A stretch of DNA of 64,000 nt, taken from assembly GCF_002871935.1 (NCBI RefSeq), contig NZ_PNHQ01000002.1:1-64000 (forward strand), given 5' to 3'. How positions within the stretch are numbered: the first letter of the stretch is position 1; each line of letters begins with the position of its first letter. The notes beneath the pieces were generated by a model. It saw only the letters and a list, made by a program, of their open reading frames with translations, was not told the DNA's origin and made no database searches. The stretch comes from Aerococcus viridans (GTDB lineage Bacteria; Bacillota; Bacilli; Lactobacillales; Aerococcaceae). The position numbers and the translations under genes were made by a program. Below, one piece after another: positions 9,390 to 19,248 of the stretch.

Positions 9390-9950
9390 TTAAACATTCA
9401 TGATTTCGTCTTCTTTATCAGAAGCAATCTTTTCAATATTTTTTATTGCAGCGTTTGTTAAATCTTGAATGTCACTTTCATATGAACGTACGTCATCTTC
9501 AGTAATTTCTTTCGCTTTTTCAGCCTTCTTTGTTTCATCAATCGCATCACGACGGATGTTACGAATAGCAATTTTAGCATCTTCTAAGTCTTTACCAACG
9601 ATCTTACTTAACTCTTTACGACGTTCTTGTGTTAACGCTGGAATAATCAAACGAATGACAGAACCATCATTTGTAGGCGGAATACCTAAATCTGATTGTT
9701 GTAACGCACGGTCGATATCATTTAAAGAGCTTTTATCGTATGGAGCAATTTGTAACATACGTGGTTCTGGAATAGTGATTGTCGCCAATTGACGTAAGTC
9801 AGTTGGTACACCGTAGTAATCAACCATAATACCATCTAATAAAGAAGCGTTCGCTACACCAGCACGGATACGTGATAATGTACGTGAAAAAGCTTCTTCC
9901 GATTTCACCATACGATTCTTAGTTTCTTTTAATAAATTATCAATAGCCAT
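9390..9950 (-). CDS. frr: ribosome recycling factor
   Basis: Splits post-termination ribosomes together with EF-G. The 186 residues match the family length. Typical features: the N-terminal helix with SRIRAGVANASLL, the DYYGVPTDLRQLATI segment, and the C-terminal helical half with VRSYESDIQDLTN. GGGAG lies upstream of the ATG. It is 13 bases after pyrH, the usual order, and is followed by a strong terminator. Confidence 0.97.
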   Translation of the reverse strand: MAIDNLLKETKNRMVKSEEAFSRTLSRIRAGVANASLLDGIMVDYYGVPTDLRQLATITIPEPRMLQIAPYDKSSLNDIDRALQQSDLGIPPTNDGSVIRLIIPALTQERRKELSKIVGKDLEDAKIAIRNIRRDAIDETKKAEKAKEITEDDVRSYESDIQDLTNAAIKNIEKIASDKEDEIMNV

Positions 9951-9963
9951 TGAAATAACTCCC

Positions 9964-10730
<767 letters not shown>

Positions 10731-10803
10731 AATTTTAAATTCCCTCTTCGTTACTTCTCTATTTTAAGCAAATTCAAAAAGTTTATATCGGGATTTTGTT
10801 AAA

Positions 10804-11682
10804 TTATTTACCCATTTGAGCAGCTACTTCGCTAGCAAAGTCATCTTGGCGTTTTTCGATACCTTCGCCGACTTCAAAGCGGAAGAAATCTTTAATTTCA
10901 GCATTGTTTTCTTTTGCTACTTCTGCAACAGTTTTGCTGTCATCTAATAAGTATTTTTGATCAACTAAGCAGATTTCTTGGAAGAATTTACGTAAACGAC
11001 CAGTAATCATTTTTTCAACGATTTCTTTTGGTTTACCTTCATTTAATGATTGTTCTGTAAGAACTGCTTTTTCATGTTCGTAAACATCAGCAGGTACAGA
11101 TTCTTCGTTTAAGAATTGAGGTTTCATACCACCGATGTGCATAGATACCATGCTAGCAAACTCAGGATTATTGCCATCAATTAATGTTAGAACAGAAATA
11201 CGTCCACCTTGGTGAGCGTATGTACCAAATTCTTGGTCATCTGTTTTTGTTAAAGTTTCAAAGCGACGTAATGAAATCTTTTCTCCGATTACAGCAGCTT
11301 TTTCTTTAATGTAAGTATCTAAATCTTTACCTTCAACAGTTACATCAGTTAAAGCAGCTTCTACGTTAGCAGGTTTTTGCTCTAAAATAGCGAATGCAAC
11401 AGTATCTAATAATTCAATAAATTGATCGTTACGTGCAACGAAGTCAGTTTCAGAGTTAACTTCTACAATTACAGCGTCATTTCCTTTAGCTACAGCTTTA
11501 GTTAAACCTTCAGCAGCAACACGGTCAGCTTTCTTAGCAGCTTTAGCGATACCTTTTTCACGTAGGAAGTCGATTGCTTTGTCCATATCTCCGTCAACTT
11601 CAACTAAGGCTTTCTTAGCATCCATCATACCTACACCAGTGCGGTCGCGTAATTCTTTAACTTGTTTTGCAGTAATTGCCAT
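10804..11682 (-). CDS. tsf: translation elongation factor Ts
   Basis: Guanine nucleotide exchange factor for EF-Tu. The UBA-like N-terminus carries LRDRTGVGMMDAKKAL, followed by the signature EVNSETDFVARND and the two core subdomains. 292 residues, normal length. AGGAGG lies upstream of the ATG. It follows rpsB with a 150-base gap holding a large hairpin. Confidence 0.98.
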   Translation of the reverse strand: MAITAKQVKELRDRTGVGMMDAKKALVEVDGDMDKAIDFLREKGIAKAAKKADRVAAEGLTKAVAKGNDAVIVEVNSETDFVARNDQFIELLDTVAFAILEQKPANVEAALTDVTVEGKDLDTYIKEKAAVIGEKISLRRFETLTKTDDQEFGTYAHQGGRISVLTLIDGNNPEFASMVSMHIGGMKPQFLNEESVPADVYEHEKAVLTEQSLNEGKPKEIVEKMITGRLRKFFQEICLVDQKYLLDDSKTVAEVAKENNAEIKDFFRFEVGEGIEKRQDDFASEVAAQMGK

Positions 11683-11722
11683 TTAAAATTTTCCTCCTAA
11701 TTGCATGCATTCTTTAAAAAAA

Positions 11723-11781
11723 GGCTATCTAAACTAAGAAGGAAAGCCGAATATAGCTTAGACAAACTTAATCAGATAGCC
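11723..11781 (-). terminator. terminator/attenuator between rpsB and tsf
   Basis: GGCTATCT pairs with AGATAGCC, with a nested CTAAG/CTTAG stem. On the minus strand it is followed by seven T. It probably reduces tsf relative to rpsB rather than fully stopping transcription. Confidence 0.7.
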
Positions 11782-11835
11782 ATCTACTGTTTATATTTTA
11801 CTACTAATTGAAGTATTCTTCAACTACAGCAAAGC

Positions 11836-12594
11836 TTACTCAGCAACCTCGTCTAAAACTTCGTCACCTTGGAAGTCTTCAACTGTTACTTCTTCTTCAG
11901 CTTCTTCTTGAGCACCTTGTTTAGCTTCAAGAACTGCTTCAGCCATTCCACTTGTGATTAACTTGATAGCGCGGATAGCGTCATCGTTTGAAGGGATTAC
12001 GTAATCTACTTCATCTGGATCACAGTTAGTATCAACCATAGCGATAACAGGGATATTTAATTTGTGTGCTTCTTGAATCGCAATTTTTTCTTTACGAGGG
12101 TCAACAACAAACATCACATCTGGAATACGTGGCATATCTTCGATACCGCCTAAGAATTTTTCTAGGCGTTCTTTTTCTTTCAATAAGCCAACAACTTCTT
12201 TTTTAGGAAGTACGTCAAAAGTACCGTCTACTTCCATTTCTTTAATATTTTTTAAGTGTTTAATACGTTTTTGGATTGTTTCCCAGTTAGTTAAAGTACC
12301 ACCTAACCAACGGTGATTCACGTAGTATTGACCTGCACGAGTTGCTTCATCAGCGATTGAATCTTGTGCTTGTTTTTTAGTCCCTACGAATAATGCAACA
12401 CCATCGTTACCAACTAAGTCACGCATAGCGTTGTAAGCTTGGTCTACTAACTTAACAGTTTTTTGTAAGTCAATAATATAAATACCATTACGTTCTGTAA
12501 AGATGTATTTATCCATTTTAGGGTTCCAACGACGTGTTTGATGTCCAAAGTGAACACCAGCTTCTAATAATTGTTTCATGCTAATTACTGGCAT
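11836..12594 (-). CDS. rpsB: 30S ribosomal protein S2
   Basis: Small-subunit ribosomal protein. Begins [20 protein letters not shown] as in other Firmicutes, then TRRWNPKM and WLGGTLTNW. The acidic C-terminal tail ([12 protein letters not shown]) is common in lactic acid bacteria. The open frame has an upstream TTG at 12609, but GGAGG is 7 bases from ATG at 12594, so 252 residues. It is first in rpsB-tsf-pyrH-frr and has its own strong promoter and a structured leader. Confidence 0.98.
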   Translation of the reverse strand: MPVISMKQLLEAGVHFGHQTRRWNPKMDKYIFTERNGIYIIDLQKTVKLVDQAYNAMRDLVGNDGVALFVGTKKQAQDSIADEATRAGQYYVNHRWLGGTLTNWETIQKRIKHLKNIKEMEVDGTFDVLPKKEVVGLLKEKERLEKFLGGIEDMPRIPDVMFVVDPRKEKIAIQEAHKLNIPVIAMVDTNCDPDEVDYVIPSNDDAIRAIKLITSGMAEAVLEAKQGAQEEAEEEVTVEDFQGDEVLDEVAE

Positions 12595-12711
12595 GTTATA
12601 TTCCTCCAATTTGGTTTTTATTTTTCCGCCCCTATTTCAAAGACTCGCCACTAGTTCAACTAGCACCCTGCGGTTCCATCCATAAGGTGTGAAATATGTG
12701 TCATTCGACAC
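12595..12711 (-). promoter_or_regulatory. rpsB 5' leader with hairpins
   Basis: The roughly 117-nt leader from the predicted start site to rpsB contains GTGTC-GAAT-GACAC and CTAGTTGAACTAG hairpins, and a CACTAG/GTGGCGAG segment between them. By analogy with other ribosomal protein operons this could be an S2 autoregulatory site; I cannot match it to a named motif. Confidence 0.45.
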
Positions 12712-12717
12712 TCGGAT

Positions 12718-12746
12718 ATATTACCATATACAACCACCTTTTGCAA
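12718..12746 (-). promoter_or_regulatory. rpsB promoter
   Basis: On the minus strand TTGCAA, a 17-base spacer, then TAATAT preceded by TGG, which is an extended -10. It is placed about 120 bases upstream of rpsB. Confidence 0.8.
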
Positions 12747-12791
12747 TCTTTTTTTGAAAAAGTAGAAACACGATATAGCTGATATGTTCAT

Positions 12792-15700
12792 TTACAAGGC
12801 CTGACTGACCCCAAGAATAAATTTTAAATCGTCCAAGCTTAAACTTTGGCTAGTTGCTTGGTCTCTCTCATCAAATAATTGCTCAAATAAGTATCGTTTT
12901 TCTTCTTGAAGTTCTGCAATCCGTTGTTCAATACTTCCTTCTGTAATGAAACGTACTACCTCAACATCTTTTTTCTGTCCAATCCGATGCGCTCTTCCGA
13001 TAGCTTGCTCTTCAACAGCTGGGTTCCACCATAAATCATATAAGAAGATAGTATCTGCACCCGTTAGGTTGATCCCTACCCCCCCAGCTCGTAATGAAAT
13101 TAAAAAGACTGATTTATCCCCAGTATTAAATTCTTCTACTTGCTCTTGACGGTCTTTTTTATTGGTTTGTCCTGTCATCATATAGTAATCAATACCCTCA
13201 TCAGCTAGATATTCAGACATCAAATCCAACATACTTGTAAATTGCGAGAACACAAGCACTTTGCGACCAGACTCAATCGCACGCTTCAACATAATTTTAA
13301 AGTACTCAAATTTGCCAGATAAACCAGTATAATCATTTTTCACTAAGCGTGGGTGACAGCAAATTTGTCGTAAGCGCGTAATACCTGCCAAAAGTTCCAT
13401 ATGCATTTGACCCGCATTTGATGAGTCATTGTTTAACTGATCTTGAATTTTCTTCAAGTAAGCCAAGTAAATATTTTTTTGCTCAGGTTCCAACATACTA
13501 TAGCGATCAGTAACAGTTTTTTGTGGTAGTTGAAGGGCCACATCATTTTTTGTACGGCGTAGAACAAATGGACTAGCAATTCGCCCAACTTCCACTACTG
13601 ATAATTTTTGGAAGTCATGTTTGTTAGGCAGTAATCCTGGAACAATAATTTGCATCAGTGCCCAAAATTCATTCAAGTTGTTTTCCATCGGTGTACCTGA
13701 CAAGCCAATTCGCATAGCTGCTACTTGTTTTTTTACTGACCGATAGAGAATTGTATTATCATTCTTTATCGCTTGCGCTTCATCTAACACTAGGATATCC
13801 AAGTTAATCTTTTGATAGGCTTCTTGGTCGTTTCGGTATGATTGGTAGGAAGTCAACCAAACATCAATTTTTTCATCTCGTCGAATTGCTTCTCGTTCTT
13901 CAATTGTGCCATCTACTACCGCTACTTTCAAACTAGGGGTGAATCGTTTAAACTCATGGGCCCAGTTATATAGTACTGATGCTGGTGCTAATACTAAAGA
14001 TTTCTCATGAGGATTGTTTTCAATATAATCTAGGATAAAGGAAATCGTTTGAACAGTTTTCCCAAGACCCATCTCATCTGCTAATAATCCACCTAATTGA
14101 TACTTAGCTAAACCTCTAAACCATTTTACGGATGTTTCTTGATAGTCAGATAAGGTAGCTTTCAAATTAGGTGATGGTGTATATGGTTTATCTTTAGCTC
14201 TGACGATATCATCGTAAAATTCTTCAAAAACCTCATTACCATCAACTAATGTTTGGAATCTCAACGTTTGAAAAATTGGTACTACATCACCATTTTGCCA
14301 GTCACTATTCGCTGCAGTAATTTGTTTAAGCATGCGTTTTTGCTCATCATCAATCGTGTTTTGAACATCAATTATGCGGCCATCACGTAAGCGAATGTAA
14401 GCTTCATTTTCCATAATTGCATTTAAAATTCGGTCTACTTCAACCGGCTCAACGTCGGATAGTACAAAATCAACTGACAGAAATCGACTACCATCACTTG
14501 GTGTCATCTTAACAGTGGCATTCACCTTATTATCATAAACATTGCGTAAAAACTTTCCATATTTAATGTCCCATTGACCAATAAACAAGTGGGCAAAGTT
14601 TTCAATGTTCATCATTATTTCAGTCAAGTTATCGAAACTTTGAACAAAAGCACCTTTTTCATCTACAAAACCTAAAGCTTTCAAGGTATTTTCAACAGTT
14701 ATTTCTCCAGAGAAGTCACGAATTAAAACCATATCCTCATCAGGTAAGACTTGATTCTCCGCATCATCAGATACCAGAAATTCACCATATTGATATTCAG
14801 GAGTGACATATAAATCGGTTCCTTCAACATCCAAAGTTACGTGAACTTGTAAATCCTCTTGGTACAAGTCAAAGTATTCTTCCAACTGATCAATTTCACT
14901 ATAGGCCATTAATGTACGACCAAATAAACTGATAAAGTATGTCATTTCTTCCGCAGACAAACTAATTTGATAGTCATTTTCAGCAAAGAAACTTTGTAAA
15001 AATCTTAAATCATCATAGAAGTTACTATCTTGCGTTGTTTCATAAAACGTTTCATCTTGAATTAATAAACCATATTGTGCTAACCAATTAACCGATTGAT
15101 CCCAGGTTAAATGGTATAAGTCATTATCCTTTTGCAGGCTAAATATCAAAGCTTTATCGTTAGAAAAAGTTGGTTTAATCGAGTTTCCATCCAATTTAAA
15201 ACGAATACTAATCCGGTTGTCAGCCTTATATAATGCTTTCAAACGATCTAACTCTTCGCTCATCAAATAAAAGCGTTGCGTATTCTTTTTATTTTCTGGC
15301 GTATTCATTACTAGCAATAACCACTTATTACGTAGATTATAAGCATTGGCTAATTCAACTAATAAGTCATAAGTTTCTTGCCCCAGAGTTGAAGGTGAAA
15401 GCCATATTTCCTCACGATCTCGATTCGGTAGAATATACAGCGTATTTTGAATAACAGCTTGGAAGAAATTATCCATATCTGTTACATAATACAGGTTATT
15501 CACGCCAACCCGGATACGTAAGTAGGCAATATCTTCGTAAGATATAATATAGGGCCTCACTTCATCAAATTGAACTTCTAAAGTAACCTTTACCCGACTA
15601 GACCGTGGTAACCGTTTCACGGGACTCGTCACTTGACGGTGACTTAAGTAGCCTTCAAGGACTTCATTCACTTGTAATTCCGCCTCGTCATCCACTTCCG

Positions 15701-15992
15701 GATAGCGTTTCAATTCCTCATTAAATTGGTGAACACGTGTCATACCCATCTCTCTTAAAAAAAGCTCTACAGCTACTGTATGTTCGCAGTAGCCTTTTTT
15801 TTGAAATACTTGACACTGACAAACATCCTCTTCTTTAGCAGTTCCATCTAAGATAACGGTATACGTATCATCATCAAGCACTTCTGCACGCCAAAGGGTA
15901 TTTTCAACATCTGGCACTACTTTCAGTACTCGGTTTTCCTTCACCAAAGCACGACCTTGCTCGATTAGCTTACTTGGAATACTCCACTTCAT
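12792..15992 (-). CDS. SNF2-family helicase with N-terminal SWIM zinc finger
   Basis: A Swi2/Snf2-type DNA translocase of 1066 residues. The N-terminal SWIM motif CQCQVFQKKGYCEHTVAVEL binds zinc. It is followed by a long SNF2-associated region, and from about residue 620 the two RecA lobes: LADEMGLGKTVQTI (Walker A), LVLDEAQAIKN, GLSGTPMENN, then GGVGINLTGADTIFLYDLWWN and IGRAHRIGQ. ATG at 15992 has GGGGTG upstream. An earlier in-frame ATG at 16031 falls at the predicted transcription start, so it is not the start. Cellular role in Firmicutes is not well defined; DNA repair or transcription recycling are possible. Confidence 0.9.
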   Translation of the reverse strand: MKWSIPSKLIEQGRALVKENRVLKVVPDVENTLWRAEVLDDDTYTVILDGTAKEEDVCQCQVFQKKGYCEHTVAVELFLREMGMTRVHQFNEELKRYPEVDDEAELQVNEVLEGYLSHRQVTSPVKRLPRSSRVKVTLEVQFDEVRPYIISYEDIAYLRIRVGVNNLYYVTDMDNFFQAVIQNTLYILPNRDREEIWLSPSTLGQETYDLLVELANAYNLRNKWLLLVMNTPENKKNTQRFYLMSEELDRLKALYKADNRISIRFKLDGNSIKPTFSNDKALIFSLQKDNDLYHLTWDQSVNWLAQYGLLIQDETFYETTQDSNFYDDLRFLQSFFAENDYQISLSAEEMTYFISLFGRTLMAYSEIDQLEEYFDLYQEDLQVHVTLDVEGTDLYVTPEYQYGEFLVSDDAENQVLPDEDMVLIRDFSGEITVENTLKALGFVDEKGAFVQSFDNLTEIMMNIENFAHLFIGQWDIKYGKFLRNVYDNKVNATVKMTPSDGSRFLSVDFVLSDVEPVEVDRILNAIMENEAYIRLRDGRIIDVQNTIDDEQKRMLKQITAANSDWQNGDVVPIFQTLRFQTLVDGNEVFEEFYDDIVRAKDKPYTPSPNLKATLSDYQETSVKWFRGLAKYQLGGLLADEMGLGKTVQTISFILDYIENNPHEKSLVLAPASVLYNWAHEFKRFTPSLKVAVVDGTIEEREAIRRDEKIDVWLTSYQSYRNDQEAYQKINLDILVLDEAQAIKNDNTILYRSVKKQVAAMRIGLSGTPMENNLNEFWALMQIIVPGLLPNKHDFQKLSVVEVGRIASPFVLRRTKNDVALQLPQKTVTDRYSMLEPEQKNIYLAYLKKIQDQLNNDSSNAGQMHMELLAGITRLRQICCHPRLVKNDYTGLSGKFEYFKIMLKRAIESGRKVLVFSQFTSMLDLMSEYLADEGIDYYMMTGQTNKKDRQEQVEEFNTGDKSVFLISLRAGGVGINLTGADTIFLYDLWWNPAVEEQAIGRAHRIGQKKDVEVVRFITEGSIEQRIAELQEEKRYLFEQLFDERDQATSQSLSLDDLKFILGVSQAL

Positions 15993-16037
15993 ATCATACA
16001 CCCCAAAATTCTGAATCTGTCGCTTATTCATTCATGT

Positions 16038-16046
16038 ATTATATCA
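16038..16046 (-). promoter_or_regulatory. extended -10 promoter for the SNF2 gene
   Basis: TGATATAAT on the minus strand, with predicted start near 16031, about 40 bases before the helicase start. The -35 region is weak. Confidence 0.55.
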
Positions 16047-16175
16047 AACTTCCTTAGAAATTCATATGTTTAGCCAGTGGCTTAGCTCCGCTAACTGAAA
16101 AAGGACAAAATTTTCTGACTAACATAAATTAAGTCAGAAAGTTATTGCTGTATTGCTCATAATGAATAATCAAAA

Positions 16176-16203
16176 AGAGACCTGCAAGGACTCACAGATC
16201 TCT
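16176..16203 (-). terminator. terminator after the AI-2E-like gene
   Basis: AGAGATCTG pairs with CAGGTCTCT on the minus strand and is followed by TTTTTG. It ends the long rluD...plsC transcript region. Confidence 0.75.
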
Positions 16204-16211
16204 TCAATAAA

Positions 16212-16703
16212 TTATTTTTCATCATAGATTTCAGCACGTTCAAGTGCCTTTACTTGAAAATATGCCGAAATAAAAGGTATCAGAATGCCCGCTACCATTA
16301 CACCAAATAAATTGAAGGCAATTGTACACATTAACGTGATCACTATCGGTAACCAAAACGGTAATTTTAAATCTTTACCAATTAAAAGTGGTTGTAATAC
16401 TTCAGTCAATAATTCAACACCTAAATATATAGCAAATAGCCACCATCCTACTTGCGTTTCCCCTTGTAGCCACTCAATCAGTATCCAAGGAATAAAGACC
16501 ACGCCAGCACCAATTACGGGTAATAAGGCTACCAAGCTGATACCAATGGCTATCAGCAAAGCCCATTGGATGTTTAATAACCAAAAACCTAGCCCATAAA
16601 TAACCACTGTTAAAAGTAACAACTTAGCTTCAGCACCTATATACAGCTTAATATTTTGAATCGTGTGCAAGAAAACTTGTTTCCAAAATGTAGCTTTTGT
16701 CAT
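16212..16703 (-). CDS. membrane protein resembling the C-terminal half of AI-2E/YtvI transporters
   Basis: 163 residues with four to five hydrophobic segments. The central part (ALLPVIGAGVVFIPWIL, later LQPLLIGKDLKLPFWLPIV and FGVMVAGILIPF) follows the pattern of the conserved end of AI-2E exporter family proteins, which are about twice as long. It is therefore either a short family member or a truncated one. ATG at 16703 has GAGAGG 7 bases upstream; the frame extends to 16757 without a better site. It lies right after plsC. Function unknown. Confidence 0.6.
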   Translation of the reverse strand: MTKATFWKQVFLHTIQNIKLYIGAEAKLLLLTVVIYGLGFWLLNIQWALLIAIGISLVALLPVIGAGVVFIPWILIEWLQGETQVGWWLFAIYLGVELLTEVLQPLLIGKDLKLPFWLPIVITLMCTIAFNLFGVMVAGILIPFISAYFQVKALERAEIYDEK

Positions 16704-16772
16704 CTTATCGACCTCTCTTACATAATCGCTTTTGCTATTGGTTGACAGGACACGCATTAAAAATGTGATAAA

Positions 16773-17447
16773 TTATTTTCCTGCTCTCTTAGCCTTCTTA
16801 GCATCACGTTTTGCTATAGCGCCTGCCAAATCATAATGGTAATTTGGATCTAAAATACGGTCATTTTCGATGAAAGCCTCTTTGATAGATTGGTTGATAG
16901 CCTTATTATCTTCTTCAGTTAACCGTTTAACATCAGGCAATTGAATAGGTTTGCCCACACGAACTTTCGCTCTATTAGCTTTTTTCCAAGAGAATAAATC
17001 ACGAATTTGAATAGGTCCTTGGTAATTGACTGGTAAGATTTCAGCCTTACCCATCTTAGCCATAGAAACCGCCCCATCTTTAATTTCATCCGTATAACGA
17101 GAACCAGTAGGAAATAGACCTACATACTTCTCGCCAGATTTAATCGTACGGACTGCTTCTTTTATTGAAGATGGACTAGGATTTTCACGATCAACCGGAA
17201 TAACATTGATTGTAGTAAAAAACCAAGTTAAAAATTTATTAGCTAGCAATTCTTTCTTTGCCATAAAGGCTACTTGTTTTGGTCGTAGAGCTAAAGCGAT
17301 GAAAATTGGATCAAGAATTGAACGATGTGGCCCAACCACTAAATAATTAGCTTTTGGATCGAATGCCTCATCCACATCAATTTGAGTTGGTCCATTGATT
17401 ATACCAATAAACCATCCTACCAAAGTTAATAAAATATTATAAATCAT
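16773..17447 (-). CDS. plsC: 1-acyl-sn-glycerol-3-phosphate acyltransferase
   Basis: PlsC-type acyltransferase that makes phosphatidic acid from lysophosphatidic acid at the membrane. Shows the catalytic HRSILD (HX4D) motif, the INVIPVDRE region and FPTGSR in place of the common FPEGTR, then LPVNYQGP. An N-terminal hydrophobic segment would anchor it. The start at 17447 has AAGGGG upstream and overlaps the end of the ABC gene by 11 bases; a start at 17462 is less likely. Confidence 0.88.
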   Translation of the reverse strand: MIYNILLTLVGWFIGIINGPTQIDVDEAFDPKANYLVVGPHRSILDPIFIALALRPKQVAFMAKKELLANKFLTWFFTTINVIPVDRENPSPSSIKEAVRTIKSGEKYVGLFPTGSRYTDEIKDGAVSMAKMGKAEILPVNYQGPIQIRDLFSWKKANRAKVRVGKPIQLPDVKRLTEEDNKAINQSIKEAFIENDRILDPNYHYDLAGAIAKRDAKKAKRAGK

Positions 17448-19248
17448 CAGTTTCCCCTTCACCTAAATCTTGATGTGCATCCGAATAGGTCTGCAACTGA
17501 TACATATTATAATATGTGCCACCTTGTCCAATCAAGTCGTCATGGTTACCATGTTCGATGATTTGACCATTTTTCAATACGATAATTTGATCTGCATATT
17601 TAATTGTCGATAAACGATGCGCAATAATAATAGTTGTTCGCCCTAATCGCATATTGGATAATCCAGACTGAATTTTCTGCTCTGTCTCAGTATCTATGTT
17701 AGCAGTTGCTTCGTCTAATACGAGGATTTTAGGTTCTCTTAATATTGATCTTGCAAAAGATAACAATTGTTTTTGTCCAGTAGAAAAAGCTGCACCGCCT
17801 TCGATTACTTTAGCGTGATAACCATCTTCTAAGGATTCAATAAAAGCATCTGCTTTCACAAATTGTGTTGCAGCCTTAACCATATCAATACTGTAATCTC
17901 CGTGTAGACGAATATTATCTGCAATATTTCCATAGAACATAAACGAATCTTGTAAAACTAACCCAATATCTTCTCTTAACTGCGTCACAGGAATATCTTT
18001 AATAGACTGTCCATCAATTAAAATTTCTCCCTGATTAAACTCATAGAATCTCATCAAAACATTAATAATGGATGATTTACCTGAACCCGTTTGACCAACA
18101 AAGGCTACTGTTTGTCCCGGTTGAATATCGATATTAATATCATGGAGCACTTGTTTCTTTCCATCATAAGAGAAAGACAACCCCTTTATTTGGATATGAC
18201 CATCCGTTACTTTACCGCTCGCATCCTTATTTGATACTGGTGCCATTTCCTGACTATTCAGTAAATCTAAAACCCGCGAACCAGATACCATCCCATCTTG
18301 GAAAATTGACAACGAATCCATCATTTGTCCCATCGGTTGGAAGAATGATTTAGCGTAAGATGTAAAAGCATAAACAACGCCTACGTTAATGGCCACACCT
18401 TGTAAATCTTGAAAACCAAAAATATACAAAACGAGTACCAAGGCGATTGCTTCAAGTAAGTTAATAGCCGGTTGTAATAATAAGGCGTTCATTTTAAACA
18501 TACCTACTCTAGCTCTTACATAAGTTTGGTTTACATCATCAAATTCTTGGATTAATCGATCTTGTTGACCATAATTTTGAATAATATTCATTCCAGAAAT
18601 AGATTCGCTTAATTTAGCATTCAAAGTAGATAAAGCAACTCGCATACGACCATAAACATAAGTAGATTGTCGCTGATAAATGTAAATTAAAACTAACATG
18701 ACAGGAACAAAGGCCATAAATACTAAGGCTAATCCTGCGTCTAAAGTAAACATGGCATAGGTAATAGCTACAATATTTAATAAACCATCAAAGAAAGATA
18801 AGAATACCTGCCAAAATTCTTTAATTGTTTCTGTATCATTCGTCACTCTAGAAACGACTGACCCATTGGGTATTTGGTCAAAATAGCGCATACCTAGATG
18901 AACAACTTTTTTATAAAGGGTATTACGCATATCAGCAACTGATTTTTCAGCTGTTAACTTAAAAGTGAAATCTCTAAAGTAATACACCGCCACCTTTAAT
19001 AAAGTTAACCCAAAATAAAATGCAGCTACCTGGATCGTCACTGGTAAAGTGGCTGAATTAGTTGCTAATACCTGGTCTAGGTATCGTTGAATCACGATGG
19101 GTAAATAAGCAGAAATTCCAGCTACGACAGCTGTTGCCACAAATGATAAAGTAAAAGGTAGCCAGTGTGGTTTTCCAAAGCCAACAATCCCTTTAAAAAT
19201 ACGGACCTGGTCAGCCAGTGAAAACTTTGTTTGATTAGTTTTCTCCAT
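17437..19248 (-). CDS. heterodimeric ABC exporter, subunit with canonical Walker B (LmrD/BmrD-like)
   Basis: Half-transporter of 603 residues: six-helix type 1 exporter membrane domain then ATPase. Walker A is GQTGSGKSS and Walker B ends LVLDEATANID with the catalytic Glu; the H-loop is intact in IIAHRLSTI. Its signature motif is FSTGQ instead of LSGGQ. The start at 19248 overlaps the upstream partner by 14 bases and uses AAGGTGG; the frame extends to 19326 without a site. It pairs with the next gene to make an exporter with one degenerate and one working ATP site, as in LmrCD, BmrCD and YheHI. Confidence 0.92.
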   Translation of the reverse strand: MEKTNQTKFSLADQVRIFKGIVGFGKPHWLPFTLSFVATAVVAGISAYLPIVIQRYLDQVLATNSATLPVTIQVAAFYFGLTLLKVAVYYFRDFTFKLTAEKSVADMRNTLYKKVVHLGMRYFDQIPNGSVVSRVTNDTETIKEFWQVFLSFFDGLLNIVAITYAMFTLDAGLALVFMAFVPVMLVLIYIYQRQSTYVYGRMRVALSTLNAKLSESISGMNIIQNYGQQDRLIQEFDDVNQTYVRARVGMFKMNALLLQPAINLLEAIALVLVLYIFGFQDLQGVAINVGVVYAFTSYAKSFFQPMGQMMDSLSIFQDGMVSGSRVLDLLNSQEMAPVSNKDASGKVTDGHIQIKGLSFSYDGKKQVLHDINIDIQPGQTVAFVGQTGSGKSSIINVLMRFYEFNQGEILIDGQSIKDIPVTQLREDIGLVLQDSFMFYGNIADNIRLHGDYSIDMVKAATQFVKADAFIESLEDGYHAKVIEGGAAFSTGQKQLLSFARSILREPKILVLDEATANIDTETEQKIQSGLSNMRLGRTTIIIAHRLSTIKYADQIIVLKNGQIIEHGNHDDLIGQGGTYYNMYQLQTYSDAHQDLGEGETDDL

